Under the pieces are notes generated by a model that was not told the DNA's origin, searched no databases, and saw only the letters and a list, made by a program, of their open reading frames with translations. Of a DNA stretch of 64,000 bases, positions 23,370 through 35,900 are shown one piece after another (the stretch's first letter is position 1; each line of letters starts with the position of its first letter). The position numbers and the translations under genes were made by a program. This DNA comes from Ascidia mentula. Taxonomy: Eukaryota; Chordata; Ascidiacea; Phlebobranchia; Ascidiidae. The stretch covers positions 3,291,001-3,355,000 of the forward strand of contig OX387197.1 in assembly GCA_947561715.1 (NCBI GenBank), written 5' to 3'.

Positions 23370-23999
23370 CTAATTAACAAATTTTCGCAGTATTAGGCAG
23401 GCCAAGCAAGCAAGCGAAACTAAACAAATATGTTTGATTGGGTAATGCAATGTTTCATTACTCATGATGCACGAACGATCATTTTGACTTGACTTGAGTT
23501 TCTCTAACGCTTTGGTGAAAATCATCAGTTCCTGTAATGTCTTGATGTGAAGTTGCTCCCCAACAAGTTTGTAGAAGAATTCTGGTGCCTCTGACTTCAG
23601 AGAACGCAAATAAAGAAGTTCATTGCCATCCACATTTTTGAAATAAGACCTGTAACAAAAGGCACAAATAAAGACACTGTACATCGTTATATACAGAGCC
23701 TGAAATGTGTTACTTTCGAGGTTAGAAAGTATGTATGCGCAAACCAAAACAACAACAGTTAATGTACTCTAAAATAGGAATGTTGGAGTTTATATTAAGA
23801 GGTTTATATCATGCACAAACAACAAAAACACCATGATTTCGTTACGGCTGACTTACGGTTCAAGACCAAGGCCTTTGGCCCACTGCTGGACTTCTTCGTT
23901 CTTCATGATTTGAACAGAATGACTTGTTCGTGGCTCAGATGTTTGGGTTGGAGCTTCTACCAGTTCTTGGACTGCTTGAATGGGAAGTGTTGGAGCATC
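23370..23999 (-). CDS. Gene B SAM exons and C-terminal hydrophobic tail
   Basis: Exon 1 (23999-23857) encodes DAPTLPIQAVQELVEAPTQT and then EEVQQWAKGLGLEP. Exon 2 (23649-23370) continues SYFKNVDGNELLYLRSLK and a helix ending MIFTKALEKL. W-x4-LGLE-x-YF-x5-DG-x2-LL is the SAM signature. The last 20 residues, HICLVSLACLACLILRKFVN, are hydrophobic with a short basic end, as in tail-anchored membrane proteins. Gene D has the same tail; gene C stops before it. Confidence 0.8.
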
Positions 24000-26900
24000 C
24001 TGAAACGTAAATCAGCTTTAAATTTTGCTTTTCCCATGTTGAGCAGTATGGCAGGCCAACGTAAAGCAGAGCTTACACAACATAAAATATGGAAAGCAAT
24101 TAAAAAATTTTTTTGCCAATAATCACTCACTTGCAAAATACTTATAACCTTGTTCTAAATAATGTTTAAATCATTAGATAAATCTTGAAATATTTTGTTC
24201 GTGCTATAATTGTTCATCACCACTTCTTCGATTGAACTCTTGCCGCGATCTCCAATTTCTTTTAATAACTTGTTCATCGAATCATCGAAAGTTTTGTCAT
24301 CATGAAATTTGAAATATAGTTGTGTTGCCACGATAATCCCTACACAAATAACGGTGTCAGTTTGAGTTTTATGTTAGAGATAAGCAGTGTTCGTTGCAAA
24401 ATACTGACAAATGTAAATTGTCACATATATAATTCCTCTTTAAAAATAACAAAATCAATTAATTTAAATGCTTCAAAGCAAATAAATCCAGGTATATTTA
24501 TACATCCACCCACCAAGCCATCCACTTGCATCGAAATCCTCCTGAAGTCGAAGAGGAATGATGTCTTTAGCTCTTTTAAATGCATAAGACGCTTCTGATC
24601 TGTGCAACAAGGTTGGAATACTGTGATGTTTTAGGCCAAGAAAAATATTCTTGTAAACATACAAAAAATTTGTAAAGTTGTATTGATGAAGAAAACCCAG
24701 ATCTAAATAAAGTAAGCTCGCTGTTTAAAATTTACATCGCAATTACTTCTTACAATATTCTTCTCTCAATTTACCTGCAGTTCTGACTATCCTTGTACTT
24801 TTGAGACATGCATATTAACACCACAGCTGATTGTTCAACTGCTTTTGCCATCGCATCCAATGTATCTCCCTTCATTTTATCTTCGTCCATCCATACGTTG
24901 TAACCATTTGATTCCAGGCGATCTTTTATCTAAAATATCAACGTGGTGAATTCAACGTCACCCAGTCCCTCAAATTTGTATAATTTTGCGAAGTTTGGTT
25001 CGATCTTACATTAACCGTTTTAACATAATCGGTTTAGTTTAAACTCATTTACTTTTTCTCGTTTAGTTTTATGTTGGATGTTTTGTATGCAAAAGCTGCT
25101 AGTATTTTTCAAACTTCAAGACATGGCAATACGATAACTTATTAAAAAGGACTATATACCTTGCAATGTGTGATAGAAATGTTGTTTCTTTACCCACTGC
25201 CTTACCTTTTTAATTGTGCTTTGGTTGTCCCAGTTGTAGCTGAGCATTACGTGCATCTGTTTCGTGGTTGGTAGTGATTGTTCGACATCATTTTTCTTAG
25301 AAATACAAAAACCTTGCTAATTTGTTCATCTCGATTATTTCGCTAAACACTTACCGGAATAAATTGTAACTCCCACAAGGTGTTTATTGCAGAACTACGG
25401 AGTTCTCTAAAAAATAAAATCTGATATTAAAATGTTTTTTTTAAAGTCATTTCTTTGGTTGACATCGATTTTTTAAAAAAAACAGTATTTTTAAGCATCA
25501 CAACCTTTTTGTATAAAACATTCATTTTGTTATATATAACTATAGGACATATTCCATAAAGCTTTAAATTCTATTTATATGTGCAAATGATGCTGCGTTA
25601 CGTAACAACTTCGTTACCTAATATTAACAATACTCAACAAATGTGGGCACATCTGCTGATTAATTCTGACCTTGAATCGTGACCTTTGAGTTCCTCCAAT
25701 TTCTTCATCACCTCGGTTTCCTTTGTGATCATGACTTTGTTCTCTTCAACAAACGATAAAGCCCAGATGCATTTGACTGCCGCAATTTGTTCATCAAAGT
25801 TGTCTTTGGGAAGAAAAGACTTTATGCAGAGACTTATTACAATACTTTTCCCACAATAAGTCGTTTGTAAACACTTTACTCCTTACAACTATAGAAATAT
25901 AGAAAGTTTGTTCTCATCCACAAAAAATAACGCCTAGATGCATGCAACTAGTACAATGATTTTAGTGCTAAGGGCTACAATATTTTCCCCGTAAATTGTC
26001 GTTTCGGATAACCAAAAGTTTTTTTGCATGCTAAGCCGCGTAATTATGCGTAATTTACCTGTGTTAATGAGTTTCTTTAAACTTGAGAGTACCCCACTCT
26101 GAAGGATTTTGGAGCTGTTCTGATCGTTGTTGGCGAGTTTGGTCAAACCCAACGTTAATACTTGCGCAGTAAAACCTGCGGAGCAGTGGTTGCTATTCAG
26201 CAAAGCTTCGTTGAGGACCTGAAAAAAATAATGGTTTAACCTAAACAAAGTATTATACACATTTAAATCCGACATACCCCTAAAATATATGGCCTAAAAG
26301 TGTCTTCAATAGATTAGGTGGAATTACCTGCAGAATGTAAGATATGATTTTATCATCAGTTACAATGACGTCATTTCTATCTTCATCATTTTTTGTGTTG
26401 GCCAAGATAAGCATACAAAGTGTTGGCAGCAGCCTCTCATCGTTTCCAGGGCTCTAGTCGAATTTGCATCCGTAAAGTAAGGCTTTTGGTGGTTTAATTT
26501 ACTTTTTATGTACAGAAGTGTGTTTCGTATTTCCCAACCACTAACCTTTATTCCTTTGGTGTTTTTGGCGTACCAACTTATCAATTCAATCGCTTTTATG
26601 TGCTTAAAAAATATTTTGTTGTTACTTGATATCGAACAGTTGTACAGAAGAGTTTCTGCATTGAAGATGATTGGACCTTCAGTCTGCAAATTATATATTA
26701 TATTTCTTGCCTTTACATTACGGTTTAAAGTTGACAAAAGATCTTTCTATTGCCTGAATAAATAGAGCGTAGATACAATTAAGTTTTTGAATAGGGAATT
26801 TCTATTTGAATAAGACGTTTTTAATATCATTTAATGTGTTTACTGAAGGAACTGAAGATGCCCATGGGGCGAAATATATATTCCTGATTTATAAGCCAGG

Positions 26901-29900
26901 CTGATCCTGTAATAAAAAGCTACTGCTTTTTTTAGAATTGGATAGGGAAAGCATGTATTCGCTACACATATTGTGACAATAACTTCTGTCGTTCGTTGTG
27001 TTTATGTTAAAATCCATAAAATCCCAATGACAATCATTTGAAGAAGACTTACCTCCAAATTCTGGGAAAAGCTTTCCTTATATTTTACCAATAGACCAAT
27101 CAAGTTTGACAGAATTCCACAAGCTGCAATCTTTTCAGATAGTTGGACACTTTCACCAGTGAAGTACGAACAAACAGACAAAACATGATTCAAATTTATG
27201 CAGGCTTTGCTGTAATATTAGACGCATAACGTTGATAAAAAAATACATTATGAGAGTTGTGTGCATCAATGCTGCCGCAAGGTCGTCATGATAAGATCAA
27301 CCACCAAATTACTTCATCAACCGTAAAAACACAATTTAAAGTAACCAAATAAAACAATAAACCCAAACAACAAATGCATCCTGTCTAACTTTTCCAACTT
27401 GGTGTTTTCGTCTGAATAAATGTCAATGTAGTGCTTAAAAAGATCGGCCCCATAATTTTCTGCCAGATAATCGCCAACATTATGCAGAATCTTAAACACA
27501 AATGATAAGTTTATATGTTCGAAATCGCAACAACAGCTTTACAAATACTGACTAAACGAAAATTTTTTGCATCTTGAATCCATTTGCCGTACCGCAACAG
27601 AAGTTCGACTAATTTTGTAGCCGACTCCCCCATGTCGTTAGCATTCTTACCGCATTCCAATTCCCGTTTGGCCTCATTCAGATATTGTTTCAGGTAAAAT
27701 AAGAAAGCTAGGACAACAAATTGTTTAGATATTTTGACATAAAGAGTTACAATGTTATTTTGCTGAATGAAATCCGACTATTGTTGTTAAATGTGAATGT
27801 CAAGGATATACACACTACATTTTTTATTAACAGATCCGTTGTATTTTACGATGTTGGTGGACAATCCTTTATCAGTCTCAATTTTTTCAGCAATTTTGTC
27901 TTCAAATACGTAGACCAGGATAAGCGTACAACAAACTGACAAGGTGAATTCTTCATTGATCTGACAAAATGGAAAGTATAAACAAAGGGCGCCTGTTCTT
28001 AAGTAAACAGGATAAACTTGAAAAAGAAACTTTATCTTTGGCTGTACACATACTATGCGACTAATAACGTGACTTTAAAGTTAAACCACAATGCTCTTGT
28101 GTTTGGAAGGTTATCAAACACTTACCATAATCCCATTCGTGTTCGTGGCGTACCAACTTATCAAATCAAAAACTTCCTTGTCTTGGAAGAATATTTGATT
28201 GTGGCTTAATCTCGAGATATTGTGGAGAAGTAATGCCGACGCCAAGATGATTTTGCCTTCAGTCTGCAAGTAAGGGATAAGCATCGGTCAGTGCCAGATC
28301 CAGGAACTCAAGTAATAACTAAAGTACACGAGATTGATTTTTTGGTTCACTGTTACTGTCAAATACCTTCCAACAATTGCAAGGGAAAATAGCAAAGAAA
28401 CAAATTCGTTACTTATTTCAATATTTCAAAGCATTCCATCGCATGGTTATGAAATCATTTGTTCAGTGTCATCAAATTTGTTTTTATGGATGCAAAAGTG
28501 AGACTTGCCTCTGAATTTTGCTTAAAAGTGTCTTTGTACTTTTTTAGGAAAGCAATCAAGTTAGATAGAATTCCACAAGCTGCAATATTTTCAGACAACT
28601 TGTTATAAGGAGCGCAGAAAATCGAACAAACTTCACAAAGTTTTTGAACATTTTTCCAATCTTTCCTACGATAGAATTTTGAAAAAAATACTTTTATTTC
28701 AGAAAACTTGACAAAATATTGCGATATAATAATACAGGCACTTGATGTATCAAGTATAAGAGAATATCACTCATCAACACACATTGTACAACGAAACAAA
28801 ACTTAACAAACACAACACCCAAAATAAAGAAAATCGTAACTTACGTTTCCAACTTGTACTTTTTGTTTGAATAAATGCCAAAGTAGATTTTAAAAACATC
28901 GGCAGCGCCACCTAACGCCAGGTAGTTGCCGACATTCCGCATAATCATCTTACAAAAATAGGGTTCTTAAGTTTACAATCGCGAACATGATCCTGATCAA
29001 TACAAACCTCACAGGAGCTGCTTTCTTCACGTTTAGCCCACAAATAATATTTCAACAAAACTTCAAGAAGGTTTAAAATTGACTCCCCCATGCTTTTGTG
29101 TTCCTGGTCACATTCCAAGTCACGCTTAGCTTCATCCATGTAAAATTTGAGAAAGAATAGGAAACCTGGTAGACGCAAAAATATTATTTCCATTCAGCAA
29201 TTATCGCGAATATTATCATTTTTCAAACTGGCTTTTCGTCAATTATCAGCAGATCAATGGACACTTATATTAAATTTTTCATCAATTTGTTTAGTCTCAC
29301 TTTCCACGTTGGTGGACAATCCATCTTCAGTTGCAACATTTTCCGCAATTTCCTCTTTAAATGTGTGAACCAGGATAAGCGTACAACAAACTGACAAGCT
29401 GATTTCTTCATTGATCTGACAAAAGGGAAGTATAAACCAATTGCTCGTGTTCTTCGACAAACAAGGTAAAAGTGAAATGTGGATCTATCACGTCATATTA
29501 AAGAACAGTTCCCAGTATTGTGGTGCTCTTGTTTAATATGAAATTGCTTTGTACCAACATCAACCTGTTACAATTAGCCACGGGCACTTTCCAAACTCAC
29601 GTGAACTCGATAAGAACGAACGAACATTCATCATTCATGCTAAATGACATAAGTAGCGCTCCGTCCACATCATTAAAACGTTCTACACCAATCTTGTCAT
29701 GACCTTTAACACTAACGTCATTTTTTAAAGTAGTCTTCCTTTCACCTGAACCCAATTAACTGCACTTTCTCTGGCTATATATCCTGTTCAAATTTATCAA
29801 AGAACAAGAGAGACGAAGAGACAAGTGAAATACACAGAGGGAGACAAGGCAGAAAGGGTTGATTGTCGCCTGTCTATACGAGCTATTGTTTGGAACCGAT

Positions 29901-32900
29901 TCTATGCGTTGTTTGTAAGTTGGCGGTGTATTTTTGTTTGTGTTTCAACAAATTAAATTGGAGGGTAAATCTTAAAGGTCTACAGTCTTTGTTTAAACAG
30001 TAAAGCAAGAGTCAGATATACGGCAGTGTTATATTTTTTTACTACTTTCCAGGAACGGCCAGTGCAAATGGAAGAGTATCATTTGCTGTTCACATTTTCG
30101 TGATTTTTCAACCGCGTCTTCTTACGTGTATAACACGTTGCTCTTTGTGTTAAAATCGTTACCAAACACTTACCATAATCCTTTTCGTGTTCATTGCGTA
30201 CCAACTTATCAAGTCAAGAACTTCTTTGTCTTGGAAGAATATTTTATTGTTGCTTGATAATGAAACTTCGTGGAGTAACACTGCCGACCCCACGACGATT
30301 TTTCCTTCAGTCTGCAAGTAAGGGATAAGCATCGGTCAGTGCCAGATCCAGGAACTCAAGTGATAACTAAAGTACATGAGATTGTTTTTGGAGCATTTTG
30401 TTGGGAATAGTATACCACTGTTGCTGTGAAAGACCTTTAAACAATTGTAAGTGAAATAACAAAAGAAATAAATTCGTTACTTGAATGGAATATAACCATA
30501 CAATATTTCAAAGCATTCCATCGGATTATGGTAATGAAATAATTTGTTCAGTGTCATTAAATTTGTTTTTATGGATGCAAAAGTGAGACTTGCCTCTGAA
30601 TTTTGTTGAAAAGTGTCTTTGTACTTTTGAAGGAAAGCAATCAAGTTAGATAGAATTCCACAAGCTGCAATCTTTTCAGATAACTTGTTATAAGGAGCGC
30701 TAAAATTCGAACAAACATCACAAAGTTTTTGAACATTTTTCCAGTCTTTCCTACAATAAGATTTTAAAAAAATCTTCATTTCAGAAATCTTGACGAAATA
30801 TTGCGATACAATAATACAGGCACTTGATGTTTAAAGTATGACAGCATCACTCATCAACATACTTTGCAAAACGAAACAAAACTTAACAAACACAACACCC
30901 AAAATGAAGAAAATTGTAACTCACGCTCCCAACTTGTATTTTTTGTTTGAATAAATGTCAAAGTAGATTTTAAAAACATCGACAGCGGCACCTTGCGCCA
31001 GCCAATTTCCGACATTCCGTATAATCATCTTACAAAAATAGGGTTGATAAGTTTACAATCGCGAACATGATCCTGATCAATACAAACCTCACAGGAGCTG
31101 CTTTCTTCGTGTTTAGCCCACGAATAATATTTCAACAAAACTTCAAGAAGGTTCAAAATTGACTCCCCCATGCTTTTGTGTTCCTGGTCGCATTCCAAGT
31201 CACGCTTAGCTTCATCCATGTAAAATTTGAGAAAGAATAGGAAACCTGGTAGACGCAAAAATATTATTTCCATTCAGCAATTAACGCGACTATTATCATT
31301 TTTTCAAACTGGCTTTTTGTCAATTATCAGCAGATCAATGAACACTTATATTAAATTTTTCACAATCGGTTTAGTCTCACTTTCCACGTTGGTGGACAAT
31401 CCATCTTCAGTTGCAACATTTTCCGCAATTTCCTCTTTAAATGTGTGGACCAGGATAAGCGTACAACAAACTGACATGCTGATTTCCTCATTGATCTGAC
31501 AAAAGGGAAAGTATAAACAAATTGCTCGTGTTCTTCGACAAACAGGGTAAAAGTGAAATGTGCATCTATCACGTCATATTAAAGAACAGTTCCCAGTATT
31601 GTGGTGCTCTTGTTTAATATGAAATTGCTTTGTACCAACATCAACCTGTTACAATTAGCCACGGGCACTTTCCAAACCCACGTGAACTCGATTAGAACGA
31701 ACGAACATTCATCATTCATGCTAAATGACATAAGTAGCGCTCCGTCCACATCATTAAAACGTTCTACACCAATCTTGTCATAACCTTTAACACTAACGTC
31801 ATTTTTTAAAGTAGTCTTCCTTTTTCCTGAACCCAATTAACTGCACTTTCTCAGGCTAAGTATCCAGTTTAAATTTATCAAAGAACAAGAGAGACAAAGA
31901 GACAAGTGAAATACCCAGAGGGAGACAAGGCAGAAGGGGTTGATTGTCGCCTGTCTATACGAGCTATTGTTTGGAACCGATTCTATGCGTTGTTTGTAAG
32001 TTGGCGATGTATTTTTGTATGTGTTTCAACAAATTAAATTGGAGGGTAAATCTTAAAGGTCTACAGTCTTTGTTTAAACAGTAAAGCAAGAGTCAGATAT
32101 ACGGCAGTGTTATATTTTTTTTACTACTTTCCAGGAACGGTCAGTGCAAATGGAAGAGTATCATTTGCTGTTCACATTTTCGTGATTTTTCAACCGCGTC
32201 TTCTTACGTGTATAACACGTTGCTCTTTGTGTTAAAATCGTTACCAAACACTTACCATAATCCTTTTCGTGTTCATTGCGTACCAACTTATCAAGTCAAC
32301 AACTTCTTTGTCTTGGAAGAATATTTTATTGTTGCTTGATAATGAAACTTCGTGGAGTAACACTGCCGACCCCACGACGATTTTTCCTTCAGTCTGCAAG
32401 TAAGGGATAAGCATCGGTCAGTGCCAGATCCAGGAACTCAAGTGATAACTAAAGTACATGAGATTGTTTTTGGAGCATTTTGTTGGGAATAGTATACCAC
32501 TGTTGCTGTGAAAGACCTTTAAACAATTGTAAGTGAAATAACAAAAGAAATAAATTCGTTACTTGAATGGAATATAACCATACAATATTTCAAAGCATTC
32601 CATCGGATTATGGTAATGAAATAATTTGTTCAGTGTCATTAAATTTGTTTTTATGGATGCAAAAGTGAGACTTGCCTCTGAATTTTGTTGAAAAGTGTCT
32701 TTGTACTTTTGAAGGAAAGCAATCAAGTTAGATAGAATTCCACAAGCTGCAATCTTTTCAGATAACTTGTTATAAGGAGCGCTAAAATTCGAACAAACAT
32801 CACAAAGTTTTTGAACATTTTTCCAGTCTTTCCTACAATAAGATTTTAAAAAAATCTTCATTTCAGAAATCTTGACGAAATATTGCGATACAATAATACA

Positions 32901-35900
32901 GGCACTTGATGTTTAAAGTATGACAGCATCACTCATCAACATACTTTGCAAAACGAAACAAAACTTAACAAACACAACACCCAAAATGAAGAAAATTGTA
33001 ACTCACGCTCCCAACTTGTATTTTTTGTTTGAATAAATGTCAAAGTAGATTTTAAAAACATCGACAGCGGCACCTTGCGCCAGCCAATTTCCGACATTCC
33101 GTATAATCATCTTACAAAAATAGGGTTGATAAGTTTACAATCGCGAACATGATCCTGATCAATACAAACCTCACAGGAGCTGCTTTCTTCGTGTTTAGCC
33201 CACGAATAATATTTCAACAAAACTTCAAGAAGGTTCAAAATTGACTCCCCCATGCTTTTGTGTTCCTGGTCGCATTCCAAGTCACGCTTAGCTTCATCCA
33301 TGTGAAATTTGAGAAAGAATAGGAAACCTGGTAGACGCAAAAATATTATTTCCATTCAGAAATTAACGCGACTATTATCATTTTTTCAAACTGGCTTTTT
33401 GTCAATTATCAGCAGATCAATGAACACTTATATTAAATTTTTCACAATCGGTTTAGTCTCACTTTCCACGTTGGTGGACAATCCATCTTCAGTTGCAACA
33501 TTTTCCGCAATTTCCTCTTTAAATGTGTGGACCAGGATAAGCGTACAACAAACTGACATGCTGATTTCCTCATTGATCTGACAAAAGGGAAAGTATAAAC
33601 AAATTGCTCGTGTTCTTCGACAAACAGGGTAAAAGTGAAATGTGCATCTATCACGTCATATTAAAGAACAGTTCCCAGTATTGTGGTGCTCTTGTTTAAT
33701 ATGAAATTGCTTTGTACCAACATCAACCTGTTACAATTAGCCACGGGCACTTTCCAAACCCACGTGAACTCGATTAGAACGAACGAACATTTATCATTCA
33801 TGCTAAATGACATAAGTAGCGCTCCGTCCACATCATTAAAACGTTCTACACCAATCTTGTCATAACCTTTAACACTAACGTCATTTTTTAAAGTAGTCTT
33901 CCTTTTTCCTGAACCCAATTAACTGCACTTTCTCAGGCTATATATCCAGTTTAAATTTATCAAAGAACAAGAGAGACAAAGAGACAAGTGAAATACCCAG
34001 AGGGAGACAAGGCAGAAGGGGTTGATTGTCGCCTGTCTATACGATCTATTGTTTGGAACCGATTCTATGCGTTGTTTGTAAGTTGGCCATGTATTTTTGT
34101 TTGTGTTTCAACAAATTAAATTGGAGGGTAAATCTTAAAGGTCTACAGTCTTTGTTGAAATAGTAAAGCAAGAGTCAGATATACGGCAGTGTTATATTTT
34201 TTTTACTACTTTCCAGGAACGGTCAGTGCAAATGGAAGAGTATCATTTGCTGTTCACATTTTCGTGCTTTTGCAACCGCGTCTTCTTACGTGTATAACAC
34301 GTTGCTCTTTGTGTTAATTAAAAATCGTTATCAAACACTTACCATAATCCTTTTCGTGTTCATTGCGTACCAACTTATCAAGTCAACAACTTCTTTGTCT
34401 TGGAAGAATATTTTATTGTTGCTTGGTAATGAAACTTTGTGGAGTAACACTGCTGAATCCACGATGATTTGGCATTCAGTCTGCAAGTAAGGGATAAGCA
34501 TCGGTCAGTGCCAGATCCAGGAACTCAAGTGATAACTAAAGTACATGAGATTGTTTTTGGAGCATTTTGTTGGGAATAGTATACCACTGTTGCTGTGAAA
34601 GACCTTTAAACAATTGTAAGTGAAATAACAAAAGAAATAAATTCGTTACTTGAATGGAATATAACCATACAATATTTCAAAGCATTCCACCGGATTATGG
34701 TAATGAAATAATTTGTTCAGTGTCATTAAATTTGTTTTTATGGATGCAAAAGTGAGACTTGCCTCTGAATTTTGTTGAAAAGTGTCTTTGTACTTTTGAA
34801 GGAAAGCAATCAAGTTAGATAGAATTCCACAAGCTGCAATCTTTTCAGATAACTTGTTATAAGTAGCGCTAAAATTCGAACAAACATCACAAAGTTTTTG
34901 AACATTTTTCCAGTCTTTCCTACAATAAGATTTAAAAAAAATCTTCATTTCAGAAATCTTGACGAAATATTGCGATACAATAATACAGGCACTTGATGTT
35001 TAAAGTATGACAGCATCACTCATCAACATACTTTGCAAAACGAAACAAAACTTAACAAACACAACACCCAAAATAAAGAAAATTGTAACTCACGCTCCCA
35101 ACTTGTATTTTTTGTTTGAATAAATGTCAAAGTAGATTTTAAAAACATCGACAGCGGCACCTTGCGCCAGCCAATTTCCGACATTCCGTATAATCATCTT
35201 ACAAAAATAGGGTTGATAAGTTTACAATCGCGAACATGATCCTGATCAATACAAACCTCACAGGAGCTGCTTTCTTCGTGTTTAGCCCACGAATAATATT
35301 TCAACAAAACTTCAAGAAGGTTCAAAATTGACTCCCCCATGCTTTTGTGTTCCTGGTCGCATTCCAAGTCACGCTTAGCTTCATCCATGTAAAATTTGAG
35401 AAAGAATAGGAAACCTGGTAGACGCAAAAATATTATTTCCATTCAGCAATTATCGCGACTATTATCATTTTTTCAAACTGGCTTTTTGTCAATTATCAGC
35501 AGATCAATGAACACTTATATTAAATTTTTCACAATCGGTTTAGTCTCACTTTCCACGTTGGTGGACAATCCATCTTCAGTTGCAACATTTTCCGCAATTT
35601 CCTCTTTAAATGTGTGGACCAGGATAAGCGTACAACAAACTGACATGCTGATTTCCTCATTGATCTGACAAAAGGGAAAGTATAAACAAATTGCTCGTGT
35701 TCTTCGACAAACAGGGTAAAAGTGAAATGTGCATCTATCACGTCATATTAAAGAACAGTTCCCAGTATTGTGGTGCTCTTGTTTAATATGAAATTGCTTT
35801 GTACCAACATCAACCTGTTACAATTAGCCACGGGCACTTTCCAAACCCACGTGAACTCGATTAGAACGAACGAACATTCATCATTCATGCTAAATGACAT

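Noticed and set aside
26800-26814. Spliced-leader RNA gene
   Set aside because: The leader is not followed by a GT donor or an Sm-like region.
31579-31836. 85-residue minus-strand frame repeated in the gene B tandem units
   Set aside because: It lies in the e to d intron with no splice-site support, is conserved only between near-identical young units and resembles no known domain.
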